Shown here in pieces: positions 46,801 to 54,090 of a DNA stretch of 64,000 nt. Source of the stretch: CAZJHX01 sp964545715 (GTDB lineage Bacteria > Myxococcota_A > UBA9042 > GCA-2863065); assembly GCA_964545715.1 (NCBI GenBank), contig CAZJHX010000034.1, forward strand, positions 8,386-72,385, read 5' to 3'. The notes below the pieces were generated by a model. That model saw only the letters and a list, made by a program, of their open reading frames with translations, had not been told where the DNA came from and did not search any database. Numbering within the stretch: the first letter of the stretch is position 1; every line of letters starts with the position of its first letter. Both the position numbers and the translations under genes were made by a program.

Positions 46801-48273
46801 TGCGTCCAGGAGGTTGTCGGTCACGTACATCCCGGGCGCAGGCGGCGGCAGCTCGGTCGGCGCGGACACCGTCACCTGTCCCGCGCCGCTCGCGGTGGCC
46901 AGGCCACCGGCCGAGAACCCCGTCGCGTGAAACTGGATGGTCAACGCCGTCTCGCCACCGGCGCCGTCGTTCAACATCACGCCGTGCTTGCACCCACTCC
47001 ACGTCCAGGTCTCGGCGGGGTCCAGCAGCGCGTTGTCATTGGTGTCGCCGTCCGCGAACTGCGGCCCTTCGTGACACCGAAAGATCCGCGGCGTCATCAC
47101 CGCGGTTGCGCCGGTGTTGGCCAGCGAGACGCTGAACGTCGCCGCCCCCCCGTGCGCGACCACCTGGTCAGCCGGACTCACGGTCAGGTCCAGCTTGGGC
47201 GCCGGCCCGCTGAGGGCCCCCAGGGTCAGGTCACCGCGCAGGTCGATGTCCTCGTCCAGTGGCGTGCCCGTGATCGTGAGCGCCTGCGACTGCCAGGTGA
47301 ACAGGCGCGCTGAGGTAAAGCGCGCCAGGGTGTCGATCGTGCCGTCCGCCGGCGACTTCACGGGCCAGAAGGTGATGGTCTCGGACTCATTGTCCGCCAG
47401 GTAGAAGTTGCCCGCGGCGTCGAAGCCGAAGCCGCCCAGCAGGTCCGGCTGATCGTCGCCGGCAACCGATCCGATCTGCCGTGCGTACAGAAACACGCTG
47501 ATGTCGCCCGCCTGCGTGATGCGCACGAGCCGATCGGGCTCGCTGCCGCGCACGGCCACGATGAGATCCCCGTTGGGCGCCGCCGCCATGTACGGGGCCA
47601 GCTCCACAAAGCCGTCATCGGGCCCGATCGCCGCCAGGATCTGGTCCCCCGAAGCCAGCACGGACAGCGGATTCGACGCGCCCAGCGAATACCGCAGCAC
47701 GGTCTCGGTGTCCTCGACGCCGAAGAAGAGATCGTCTCCGATGCGAACCAGTCCGGCCTCGACCAGCCCGGCGCCGCCGACCGCCGCCAGCTGCCCCGCC
47801 GTGGCCAGCACGCTGACCCCGACTGTCGGACTCACCTGGATCTGCAACAGTCGCTCCTCACCGTCATCCAGCGCATAGAGCGTGTTGCCGTCCGCTGAGA
47901 TCGCCAACTTCTCGACGGCTGAGTTGGCCGACAAGCCGCCGGGCATGCCGGTCGGCGCGACCACGAGCGCCAGTCCCGTGCCGTCGGGCGCGACCCGGAA
48001 GATCGAGTGGGAGTACTCCTCAGAGAAGAACAGGTCACCGTCGGGCGCCTGGACTATCCCAAACTCGCGCACGGCGACCTTATTGCCGCCATTTATCGCC
48101 AGAATGTCGTCGGCGGAGACCACCACGCCGTCGGTTCCCGGCGCGGGCGGCAGCGCCAGAATGCGCTCAAACTCGTCGTCAGCGACAAACACCGTCTGGG
48201 CCGCCAACAGGCTCGGCCACAAAACCAGCCCAACGACGACGCAACGCCCCACCAGCGCTCCAAATCGGCTCAC
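43852..48273 (-). CDS. Large secreted protein with propellers, Cys repeats, TSP3 repeats and MYXO-CTERM-like tail
   Basis: 1473 residues. A signal peptide (ends LLAAQ) is followed by beta-propeller-like repeats of the form D-P-D-G-N-x-Y-V-x-D (about 30-330 and 490-870), split by two DUF11/CARDB-like Ig domains (DLTVSPADQVVAHGG and GIAVDPATQVVSY). About 970-1240 is a run of EGF-like Cys units (CDDGVFCNGAEGC, CDDGAACTTGDVC). A Pro/Glu/Asp segment and Ca-binding thrombospondin type 3 repeats (DTDGDGVSNEDEG, DADTDDDGLSDGDE) follow. The tail GCSC, hydrophobic helix (WWSWTLCLLILL), RWRRR is a MYXO-CTERM-type sorting signal, implying surface anchoring after processing. GTG start at 48273 with GAGGGGG. 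An adhesin or matrix role is an inference. Confidence 0.9.
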   Translation of the reverse strand: MSRFGALVGRCVVVGLVLWPSLLAAQTVFVADDEFERILALPPAPGTDGVVVSADDILAINGGNKVAVREFGIVQAPDGDLFFSEEYSHSIFRVAPDGTGLALVVAPTGMPGGLSANSAVEKLAISADGNTLYALDDGEERLLQIQVSPTVGVSVLATAGQLAAVGGAGLVEAGLVRIGDDLFFGVEDTETVLRYSLGASNPLSVLASGDQILAAIGPDDGFVELAPYMAAAPNGDLIVAVRGSEPDRLVRITQAGDISVFLYARQIGSVAGDDQPDLLGGFGFDAAGNFYLADNESETITFWPVKSPADGTIDTLARFTSARLFTWQSQALTITGTPLDEDIDLRGDLTLGALSGPAPKLDLTVSPADQVVAHGGAATFSVSLANTGATAVMTPRIFRCHEGPQFADGDTNDNALLDPAETWTWSGCKHGVMLNDGAGGETALTIQFHATGFSAGGLATASGAGQVTVSAPTELPPPAPGMYVTDNLLDADDSDVGRIFFIPSDFDISNPGASPPIVAVTTLDILGARANKGDVFLDMALSTPHRARFTDNGIDSDNAGNFYFSESRSDGIFKLPPDGPLVMLATRVEIAKAVNNDPTLTVETVDPELDNPGVSERGARPEKIGVGNDGFVYVGDIALESFYRVHTLTGEVTPLVLEVLDPERPEIPSFETLIKAQPDPPPSIDVDLRAGNPVTDGGIVFFGNDETAPKYARGELFSYDLETGGLAVVTRSVPCPNPPEGCLDVSPRVDGAGVLVIADLDGFMDVTPNGDVLTADSSTSLNTPVLRHRILRINPVDGADSVFLTAEDVMAVTGASDAIFAGGLGYDPDGNFYVTDDYSENIVRFPALDASLGTIDATAGEVVIDQDTLLIQIDGNAQGDVGYVGGFEFRPEILTNPELGIAVDPATQVVSYLATATVTVNVTNTGDAPIIDVALSASAPCADGEPTLQSGNVDGPAMDPSETWVYTCVYDEVETGFLVTFAVTATDLLGNPVDAPVCDPPDLLGCATAEVTVAPCTGQCDDGVFCNGAEGCDAETGCQPGADPCAADECPGACDEDTQACLPPTGDACADDGNACTDDVCDSEGACTHPANDLACDDGAACTTGDVCADGVCEGAPIDCSDLDGSCQLGACDETGACVAQPANAGGECDDSDACTVTDLCDDTGACAGAAVDCSELDSACTVGQCDAQTGECAAAVADEGGKCDDGDICTLNDICVDGTCAGQKDANCEDDPEDPEEPEDPEDPVEPDNPDTDGDGVSNEDEGLAGTDPDDADTDDDGLSDGDEINGKGPLEDEGWAATDPLDADSDDDGVSDGDEAKGTGPNENYGPTDPNDSDTDDDGLPDGLEVGVTERIPGGTSDGPAAIATSGTEEGQSFIADDDPATTTDPTAKDTDNGGLPDGDEDLNSDGRFASDGSEKDPNDPSDDVDPVEAAPESSGCSCKVATKGHTAPWWSWTLCLLILLRWRRRTLFVE

Positions 48274-48330
48274 AGACGCCCCCTCAAAACCAAAGCGAAT
48301 ATGGGGCGAGTCTACACGATCCCGGTGCTC

Positions 48331-49047
48331 TTAGAGCGCGGCCTTGGCAGCCTCGAAGTCGTCGTAACGCGTCGCTTTGTGCTCTTTCAGCCCGCCGCTC
48401 AGGAACACGTCGCCGTACCCGCTGACCGAATAGGAGTTGCCGTGCTTGGTTGTGACCGAGAAGTACTCGCGCTCACCGTCGGCGTTGAGGGTGCAGTCAC
48501 CCTTCTCGTGCTTCCACTTGCGAAAGTGGAAGTTCCAGCGGTCACACTCTCCGTCTTTGTAGATGTGAGTGCCGCCGGTGATGCAGGCCACGATCGTCTC
48601 GCCTTTGCGCACCGCCGAGTGACCGACGCCCACGAAGAGATCGTCGCCCTTGAACGCAAAGTTGTGGCCCGTGCCCGTGTCGTAGCGGCCGCGTCTGACG
48701 AAGACCATGATGTCGCACGGCGAGTCGAGCCTGAAGCGGGCCTTGCGCTCGGTCTCGCCGTTCCAGATCGTGATGTCGCCACCGTCGATGCGCCACGCCT
48801 CCCGCCGCTTGTTGGACAGATTCACCACCCAGCTCCCATTCCAGCGTTTGGCCAGCGCGTCCATGTCAAAGCCGTCAAACGAGGGCGCCGCCCCCTCGGG
48901 CTTCGGCCGCTCCGCCGGTTCGTCGGCCGCACCCTCGCTCTTCTCGGCCGCCGCGGGCTTGTCCTCATCCGTTTTGGAAGCCGCCGGCTCGTCCTTTTTG
49001 CAGGCGCAGAACGTGAGCAGGCTGATGAGCAGCACGATTCGTGTCAT
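48331..49047 (-). CDS. Hypothetical lipoprotein
   Basis: 238 residues. The signal peptide MTRIVLLISLLTFCAC has lipobox FCAC, followed by a Lys/Ala/Glu-rich linker (about 20-55). The mature domain (about 60-238) is rich in aromatic residues and beta strands with four cysteines; no family is recognised. The ATG at 49047 overlaps the stop of the upstream gene as ATGA, so both are coupled. The stop lies in the 11-bp palindrome GCTCTTAGAGC (48327-48337). Confidence 0.85.
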   Translation of the reverse strand: MTRIVLLISLLTFCACKKDEPAASKTDEDKPAAAEKSEGAADEPAERPKPEGAAPSFDGFDMDALAKRWNGSWVVNLSNKRREAWRIDGGDITIWNGETERKARFRLDSPCDIMVFVRRGRYDTGTGHNFAFKGDDLFVGVGHSAVRKGETIVACITGGTHIYKDGECDRWNFHFRKWKHEKGDCTLNADGEREYFSVTTKHGNSYSVSGYGDVFLSGGLKEHKATRYDDFEAAKAAL

Positions 49048-49958
49048 TGCAATGTTCCTTCGACAAGGGTGATGCCCCAGGGTCCGTCCAGGCCGTCGGC
49101 GAGCGTCTCGGACTCATGGCTGCCCAGTGTCGCCTTGAGCACTTCCCCGGTCTCTGTGTCGGTCCAATAGAGGTGATCGCTCGTCAGCAGCAGGCCGTGC
49201 GGCTTGCCCAGATTCACGTGCAGCACCTCGATCTGGCCGGACAGGTCCGTCGGCACGCGCTGGATGTTGGGGTTGTCCCGGTCGCACCAATAAAGATACT
49301 CGCCGGCCGCGTCGAGCTGCAGCCCGCGCACCCGCGTCAGACCGTCCACGAGGGGCTCCGGCTCCCCGAGCGGCTCCAGATTCAGCCGGTGAATCGTGGG
49401 ACTCTTGAACTCAGTCCAGTAGACCCACTTCTGCTTGGGCCCAGCCTCCACGTAATACGGCTGGCCGATACCCGTCGCCAGGGTCTCGGCGTCACCAAGC
49501 GTAGCCAGCGCGGCGCGACTGAGGCTGCCCGCGTTGCGCTCGACCCAGTACAGCGTGCCGTCCGCCAGGTCGAGCCCGGCCGGCAAGCTGAGCTGATCCT
49601 TCTCCACAGCCACCTGGCCGCCGTTCAACCCCGCGCTGTTGATGGTGCCTTTGTCCGCATCAGACCAGATCACGCGATGCCCGTCGGGATCGAAGACGAT
49701 GCCGCGCGGGTCGGCCAGGCCATCCGCCGCCGACAGCACGATCACCGTGTCGGCCGAGTCCAGATCGATCCGCTGAATCGTCGCCGCGTCCTTGTTGGTC
49801 CAATACACGTACCGCCCATCGGTGGCAGGCGCGGGCGCGGGCGTCGGCGCGTCGTCACCACAGCCCACTGGTAACGCCAACGCCGTTAGAAGGACCACAA
49901 ATAACGATCCCTGCCCGCGGGGCGCTCGTATTGGTGTTGCCGGTGTAACCGCGCTCAC
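49044..49958 (-). CDS. YWTD-type beta-propeller lipoprotein
   Basis: 304 residues. The signal peptide has lipobox PVGC, followed by an Ala/Pro linker. The rest is a six-bladed propeller of the LDL-receptor YWTD kind. The motif Y-W-(T/V/C)-(D/N/E) recurs (YVYWTNKD, LYWVERN, WVYWTEF, YLYWCDRD, LYWTDTET), each blade with a following I-x-R-(V/I/L) strand. Such proteins bind partners outside the cytoplasm; the ligand is unknown. GTG start at 49958 lies 6 nt after TATGTT, with TCGACA 18 nt upstream, suggesting a leaderless mRNA. It is coupled by ATGA to 48331-49047. Confidence 0.88.
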   Translation of the reverse strand: MSAVTPATPIRAPRGQGSLFVVLLTALALPVGCGDDAPTPAPAPATDGRYVYWTNKDAATIQRIDLDSADTVIVLSAADGLADPRGIVFDPDGHRVIWSDADKGTINSAGLNGGQVAVEKDQLSLPAGLDLADGTLYWVERNAGSLSRAALATLGDAETLATGIGQPYYVEAGPKQKWVYWTEFKSPTIHRLNLEPLGEPEPLVDGLTRVRGLQLDAAGEYLYWCDRDNPNIQRVPTDLSGQIEVLHVNLGKPHGLLLTSDHLYWTDTETGEVLKATLGSHESETLADGLDGPWGITLVEGTLQ

Positions 49959-49964
49959 CCGTCA

Positions 49965-49994
49965 AACATATGCAGCCTCAGAACCGCCTGTCGA
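49965..49994 (-). promoter_or_regulatory. Predicted promoter of the YWTD lipoprotein operon
   Basis: On the minus strand TCGACA (49994-49989), 18-nt spacer, TATGTT (49970-49965), then 6 nt to the GTG start. It lies just upstream of the divergent DsbD-like gene. Confidence 0.35.
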
Positions 49995-50008
49995 GGGCCC
50001 GGAGGAAC

Positions 50009-51280
50009 ATGGACACTTTGCTGCTGACAATTCTAGGAGCCGCGTTCGCAGGCGGCCTGATCCTCAACGTCATGCCGTGCGTCTTGCCGGTGCTGACGAT
50101 GAAGGTCTTTCACATGATCGACACCGCCGACGCGTCGCCGCAAGAGAACCGCCTGCACGGGCTGGCCTACACCGGCGGCATTCTGCTGTCGATGATGGTG
50201 CTCGCCGTCCTCGTGATCGCGCTGAAGGCCTCCGGTGAGCTGGTCTATCAAGGCATGCAGTTTCAAAACCCGGTCTTTGTGGGCGCCATCACCATCTTGA
50301 TGTTTGTGCTGGGCCTCAACGCGCTGGGCGTGTTCGAGTTCACCGTCAGCGTCCAGCGCAGCGGCTCGGATGCGGACAGCGGCGGCTACAGCGGGTCCTT
50401 CTTCAACGGCATCATCGCCACGATCATGGCCACGCCGTGCTCGGCGCCGTTCCTCGGGTCGGCCGCAGTCTACGCGTTTGCCGCCAACACGCCGGCGCTT
50501 CAGACCATCGGCATCTTTCTGATGATCGGGCTGGGGCTCGCCTCGCCGTTTCTGCTGGTCAGCTTCGTCCCGGCGCTGGGCCGCCGCCTGCCGCGCCCCG
50601 GGCCGTGGATGGAGACCTTCAAGCACGTGATGGGCTTCTCCCTGCTGGGCGCCGCCGTCTGGCTGTATGGCGTCATGCTGGACCAGATCGCGCCCGCCGG
50701 CGCCAACATGTTCCTGGCGCTGCTGCTCGTCATCGGCATGGGCCTCTGGGCCGTCGACCGCTTCGGTGGCCTGCGCTACAGCGCCATGCGTCGCGTCCTG
50801 GTCCGCGTGGCCGTATTCGTCACAATCGTCGGCTTCGGCGCGTCCTTCGTAGACTTCGAAAAGCCGGCCTCCGCCGCCGTTCCGGTGCCCGCCGAGACCG
50901 TGCTGACACAGGCCGCCGTCAAGTCCGGCAAGATCAACTGGGCCGCTTTCAACCCCGATACAGTGGCCGAGGTGCGCAAGTCCGGTCGCGTCATCTTCAT
51001 GGACTTCACCGCCAACTGGTGACTGACCTGCAAAACAAACGAGAAGGTCGTTCTCGAAACAAACACCGTCCGTACCGCGCTGACCGAAACCAACACCCTG
51101 CCCATGAAGGTCGACCTGACCAACGAAGACGAGGTGAAAGAGCAGTGGCTGGCCGAGCTAAAGGTCGGCGGGCTGCCCGGATACGCCATCTACCTGCCCG
51201 ACGGCACCATCGACGTGCTGCCCCAGGTCATCACCCCCGGTATGGTCGCCGAGCGCCTCAAGCAGGCCCAGGCACGCTGA
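50009..51280 (+). CDS. DsbD-like membrane thiol reductase, predicted selenoprotein (UGA at 51020-51022)
   Basis: A CcdA/DsbD-type membrane domain fused to a C-terminal thioredoxin domain, 423 residues if UGA codon 338 is read as selenocysteine. The membrane part has about eight helices and the paired redox cysteines in NVMPCVLP and ATPCSAPF. The thioredoxin part runs VIFMDFTANW, then UGA, then LTCKTNEKVV. Homologues of DsbD have W-C-x-x-C-K here, so UGA replaces the first catalytic Cys, giving U338-L-T-C341. After UGA the frame stays open for 85 codons and keeps thioredoxin features, such as GGLPGYAIY with the cis-Pro. A hairpin with a GGUCG loop follows the UGA. Start ATG 50009 has GGAGG; ATG 49970 is less likely. 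Conventional annotation would truncate the protein at 51022. Reductant is moved from cytoplasm to periplasm in this family. Confidence 0.88.
51020..51056 (+). promoter_or_regulatory. Putative bacterial SECIS element with recoded UGA
   Basis: UGA (51020-51022) is followed after 17 nt by a 6-bp stem CGAGAA (51040-51045) / TTCTCG (51051-51056) with the 5-nt loop GGTCG. The first two loop bases are G and the loop begins 23 nt after UGA; the published bacterial SECIS model requires a G among the first two loop bases and a 16-37 nt distance. The E. coli fdhF SECIS also has GGUC in its loop. The flanks are A-rich (AAACAAAC on both sides), unlike the GC-rich surroundings, so the hairpin would be structurally isolated. 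Confidence 0.72.
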
Positions 51281-51282
51281 TC

Positions 51283-51308
51283 CGACCGCCCGCGCGGGGG
51301 CCTTTCGT
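51283..51308 (+). terminator. Weak possible terminator after the DsbD-like gene
   Basis: A GC-only hairpin (CCGCCCGCGCGGGGG) followed by CCTTTCGTTT. The stem is short and the T-run is interrupted, so this is tentative. Confidence 0.25.
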
Positions 51309-51338
51309 TTGCCCACGCGCGTCCGCGTACGCTACCGT
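51309..51338 (+). promoter_or_regulatory. Possible promoter of the 51375-54090 operon
   Basis: TTGCCC (51309-51314), 18-nt spacer, TACCGT (51333-51338). Transcription would start near 51345, about 30 nt before the GTG at 51375. Confidence 0.28.
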
Positions 51339-51374
51339 CTAAGTCGGAAGGACAAATGTGGACGGGGGTGGCGC

Positions 51375-52175
51375 GTGGCGCTTCGGCAGATAATCGGCGT
51401 GGGTTTCGCGGTCTTGATGGTCGGCAGCATTGCCGCGTGCTCCAGCGAGGGCGGCGGGTCCGGCGGCGGCACGGACGGCGCTGAGAACTGCGTCCCATTG
51501 GAGACGCTGTGCCTGGCCAACAACCTGTTCGTCTGCCAGCCCGGCGGCAAGGTCGAGTTCGTCAAGTCCTGCGGCGCGGGCGAGCAATGCGTCGACGGCA
51601 CCTGCCTGTCCGGCGGCGACACGTCGGTTGGCGGCACCACGACGGGTGGCGACACCGGCACGACCGATGACGGCCACGGCGACCCCGGCGGCGATCCAGG
51701 CGCCGACCCAGGCGGCGACCCAGCCGGCGACCCCGGCGGCGACCCCCGCGGCGAGCCCGGCGGCGACCCCGACGCCGAGCCCGGCCCCCAACCCCCCGGC
51801 GATCCAGGCGGCGATCCCGGTGGTGATCCGGGCGGCGACACCGGCGGCGACCCCACCGTCAGCGAAGGCGCCTGCAACAACGAGCAGGACCTGCCCAAGC
51901 TCAACCAGCCCAGCTGGCTGGAGCCCGTCCTCGACTGCGAGTTCCAATGCAGCATGAAGCCCAACTTCTTCGAGTGCATCGAAGAGTGCGTGGGCAAGAT
52001 CTTCACCCCCGAGTGCTCCACGTGCGTCGCCGGCTGGATCGTCTGCATCGAGACGACCTGCCACGACCTGTGCGAGAACAACACGTCGTCGCCCAAGTGC
52101 CAGGACTGCCTCAAGGCGGAGTGCAACCCGCCCATGAAAGCGTGCTCCGGCATCGAGATTCAGCTGGGCGAATGA
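51375..52175 (+). CDS. Lipoprotein with Gly-Asp-Pro repeat linker and Cys-rich C-terminus
   Basis: 266 residues. The signal peptide MALRQIIGVGFAVLMVGSIAAC (from GTG) is followed by Gly/Thr/Asp residues and a small domain with six Cys (CVPLETLCLANNLFVC). A 60-residue spacer of G-G-D-P units and a C-terminal domain with twelve Cys (CEFQCSMKPNFFECIEEC) follow. The C-terminal Cys pattern resembles the end of the protein at 54065-55393. A strong GGAAGGA-ATG at 51347-51358 lies in a different frame and does not lead to the protein. The stop overlaps the next start as ATGA. Role unknown; surface-displayed with an extended spacer. Confidence 0.86.
   Translation: MALRQIIGVGFAVLMVGSIAACSSEGGGSGGGTDGAENCVPLETLCLANNLFVCQPGGKVEFVKSCGAGEQCVDGTCLSGGDTSVGGTTTGGDTGTTDDGHGDPGGDPGADPGGDPAGDPGGDPRGEPGGDPDAEPGPQPPGDPGGDPGGDPGGDTGGDPTVSEGACNNEQDLPKLNQPSWLEPVLDCEFQCSMKPNFFECIEECVGKIFTPECSTCVAGWIVCIETTCHDLCENNTSSPKCQDCLKAECNPPMKACSGIEIQLGE
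51678..51857 (+). repeat. Imperfect 12-nt tandem repeat encoding Gly-Gly-Asp-Pro
   Basis: About fifteen copies of a GGCGAYCCNGGC unit within the lipoprotein gene, with variants giving Glu or Ala. It encodes a flexible linker and is likely prone to copy-number change. Confidence 0.8.
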
Positions 52176-53311
52176 TCCGAAGCCTCACAGCGCTGCTGGT
52201 GCTGGCGCTGGGATGCAGCGACGAGACCGCGCCGGCAGCTGAAGTCTGCGGGATCACCGACCGGTGCGAGCAGGCGCTGCTGGAGTCCGACATCCTCTGC
52301 CAGACCAGCCCCGACGGCACCCCGTGCGGGCGCGACGGCAAGTGCCTGGCCGAGCGGTGTGACGGACACCAGGTGCTGATCACCGGCGGCCCGCTGTGGA
52401 TGGGCTCGCCGCCGGGCGAAGGCGACCTGCACGAGCACCCGCTGCACATGCGCACCATCACGCCGTTTTTCATGGACCGCTACGAGGTGACCAACGCCCA
52501 GTTCGCCGCGTTCATGAAGGCGGTCAACGGCGAGTGCATGGTGGAGGGCGAGCCCAAGCCCTGCATGTTTGACTGCACCAAATCGGGCATCAACTGCAAC
52601 GCGGGCTACGTGGTCAATAACGACTGTACGGGCCGCGACGGGCAGCCCGGCAGCTGCGCGGCGCACCCGGTGGCCACGGTCAGCTGGTTTGGCGCCACCG
52701 CCTTTTGCGAGTGGGCCGGCAAACGCCTCCCGACCGACGCTGAGTGGAGCAGCGCGGCAAACGGACCGGGCGGCGAGATCTGGCGGCGCTTTCCCTGGAG
52801 CACCGGCTGCTCGCTGGGCTCTGGTCCGGCGGTACCTGAGCCGGCGTGCGCGACCGATCCGCTGTGCCCGACCAGCTTCAACCTGGCTATCGCGGGCTCG
52901 CTGGATGACGCCTCCCTGACCGCCTGCACGGGCCCGGAGGGCTTCGGCCCGGTGAGCAACTGCAAAGACAGCGACTGCCAGGACGGCTTCGCGAGCAGCG
53001 CCCCCATCGGCCACTTTGGCCAGGGCGCGTCGTTTGACGGCGTGCACGACCTGTCGGGCAACGTCTGGGAGTGGGTGGCGGACTGCTGGCACGACGTCGA
53101 TCAGAGCGACGTGATGCCTTTTGACGAGGCGCCGATCGACGGCAGCGTCTGGGACGAGGGCTGCGCGTATCCCGATCCCAACGGCGGCTTTCAGCGCGCG
53201 GTGCGTGGCGGCAGCTGGGCGTCTCCGGGGCGCCTGACCCGAGCCCGATCGCGCAAGATCGGCGCAAACGGCGCCACCGATATCGGCTTTCGCTGCGTCT
53301 CCGACTCATGA
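52172..53311 (+). CDS. SUMF1/FGE-sulfatase-domain lipoprotein
   Basis: 379 residues. The signal peptide MIRSLTALLVLALGC has lipobox ALGC, followed by a Cys-containing region and then the formylglycine-generating-enzyme (FGE-sulfatase) domain, about 70-378. Its signatures are MGSPPGEGDLHEHP, FFMDRYEVTNAQFAAF, HPVATVSWFGATAFCEWAGKRLPTDAEW, LSGNVWEWVADCW, RAVRGGSW and a terminal GFRCV. The extra disulfide-type cysteines and export make true sulfatase modification unlikely. Many such lipoproteins are structural or binding proteins (as in type VI/kinase contexts). Coupled by ATGA on both sides, so it is part of the operon 51375-54090. Confidence 0.92.
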   Translation: MIRSLTALLVLALGCSDETAPAAEVCGITDRCEQALLESDILCQTSPDGTPCGRDGKCLAERCDGHQVLITGGPLWMGSPPGEGDLHEHPLHMRTITPFFMDRYEVTNAQFAAFMKAVNGECMVEGEPKPCMFDCTKSGINCNAGYVVNNDCTGRDGQPGSCAAHPVATVSWFGATAFCEWAGKRLPTDAEWSSAANGPGGEIWRRFPWSTGCSLGSGPAVPEPACATDPLCPTSFNLAIAGSLDDASLTACTGPEGFGPVSNCKDSDCQDGFASSAPIGHFGQGASFDGVHDLSGNVWEWVADCWHDVDQSDVMPFDEAPIDGSVWDEGCAYPDPNGGFQRAVRGGSWASPGRLTRARSRKIGANGATDIGFRCVSDS

Positions 53312-54090
53312 GAGCGGCGGCCACAGCCGTGCTGTGCTTGTCCGTCCTCGCGTGCTCGGGGGGCGCCGACACGCCGGACGCCGTCCCCGATGCGCCCAAA
53401 GAGCCGTCCCCGCCGCCCGCGTCCTGCCCCGCAACCGAGGAGCTGGACGAGACCTACGACAGCGACCTGGCCGCCATCGACCTGCAGACCGCCCCGGCAG
53501 AGCTGCCGCTGGATGCCCTGCCGGAGCTCGACCGCATGACCATCGCCTACATGCTGGAGCGCCCGGTCGGCGCCCTGGGTGACACGCTGAGCCGTGACGA
53601 CCTGCTGGCGGGCGGCTTCATGGCGCGGGCGATCGTCGCCGGTTACGTCGGCCACCCGGACAAGCCGGACATGATCCTGGTGCGCCGGGGCCTGTCTCGC
53701 TACTACTACTGCTACCGGGCGCCGCCCAAGACCCTGGAGCAGTTCATCGCCGAGCGCTTCGACTACACCGGTCAGCCGGCCGAGGCCATCCCGTCCGAGC
53801 CCAAGCTGGGCGATCGCCACGTCTACAAAGAGCTGGACGACATGATCTTCGTCGCCGAGACCGTGTTTGAAAACGAGATCGTCGAGACCGAGATGCTGCT
53901 GGGCGGCGGCCAGCGCGCGGACGACTGCTTCGACTTTTTTGCCTACGACAAGGCCGGAGATCTATCGAAGACGAGCACGTTTGCGGTCAACGAGGAGACG
54001 TCGGCCAGCATCGACGTGCCAATCGCGTGCATGACCTGCCACTTCAAGGTGGGTACCTGCACCATCATCGAGCCCCATCTGGGAGACTGA
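53308..54090 (+). CDS. Lipoprotein with C-terminal CxxCH motif
   Basis: 260 residues. The signal peptide MRAAATAVLCLSVLAC has lipobox VLAC, followed by an Asp/Pro linker. The mature domain contains RRGLSRYYYCYRAPPKTLEQF and ends with CMTCHFKVGTC, a single CxxCH haem-binding motif close to the C-terminus. No known cytochrome fold is recognisable. The start overlaps the preceding gene as ATGA. The last 26 nt overlap the convergent gene, which also carries CxxCH motifs, so a shared redox role is possible but unproven. Confidence 0.84.
   Translation: MRAAATAVLCLSVLACSGGADTPDAVPDAPKEPSPPPASCPATEELDETYDSDLAAIDLQTAPAELPLDALPELDRMTIAYMLERPVGALGDTLSRDDLLAGGFMARAIVAGYVGHPDKPDMILVRRGLSRYYYCYRAPPKTLEQFIAERFDYTGQPAEAIPSEPKLGDRHVYKELDDMIFVAETVFENEIVETEMLLGGGQRADDCFDFFAYDKAGDLSKTSTFAVNEETSASIDVPIACMTCHFKVGTCTIIEPHLGD

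Noticed and set aside
51020..51022. TGA read as the normal stop of the DsbD-like gene
   Set aside because: It would cut the thioredoxin active site after W, while the same frame continues with the matching second Cys, cis-Pro loop and C-terminus, and a SECIS-like hairpin follows.
51347..51358. GGAAGGA plus ATG as start of the lipoprotein at 51375
   Set aside because: The ATG is out of frame with the signal peptide and its own frame gives an Arg-rich nonsense protein.
51678..51857. Tandem repeats resembling a CRISPR or minisatellite
   Set aside because: The units are contiguous 12-mers without spacers and lie in frame in a lipoprotein gene, coding for a Gly-Asp-Pro linker.
52172..53311. True formylglycine-generating enzyme for sulfatases
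   Set aside because: It is an exported lipoprotein with extra cysteines and no sulfatase gene nearby; the domain alone does not show that activity.
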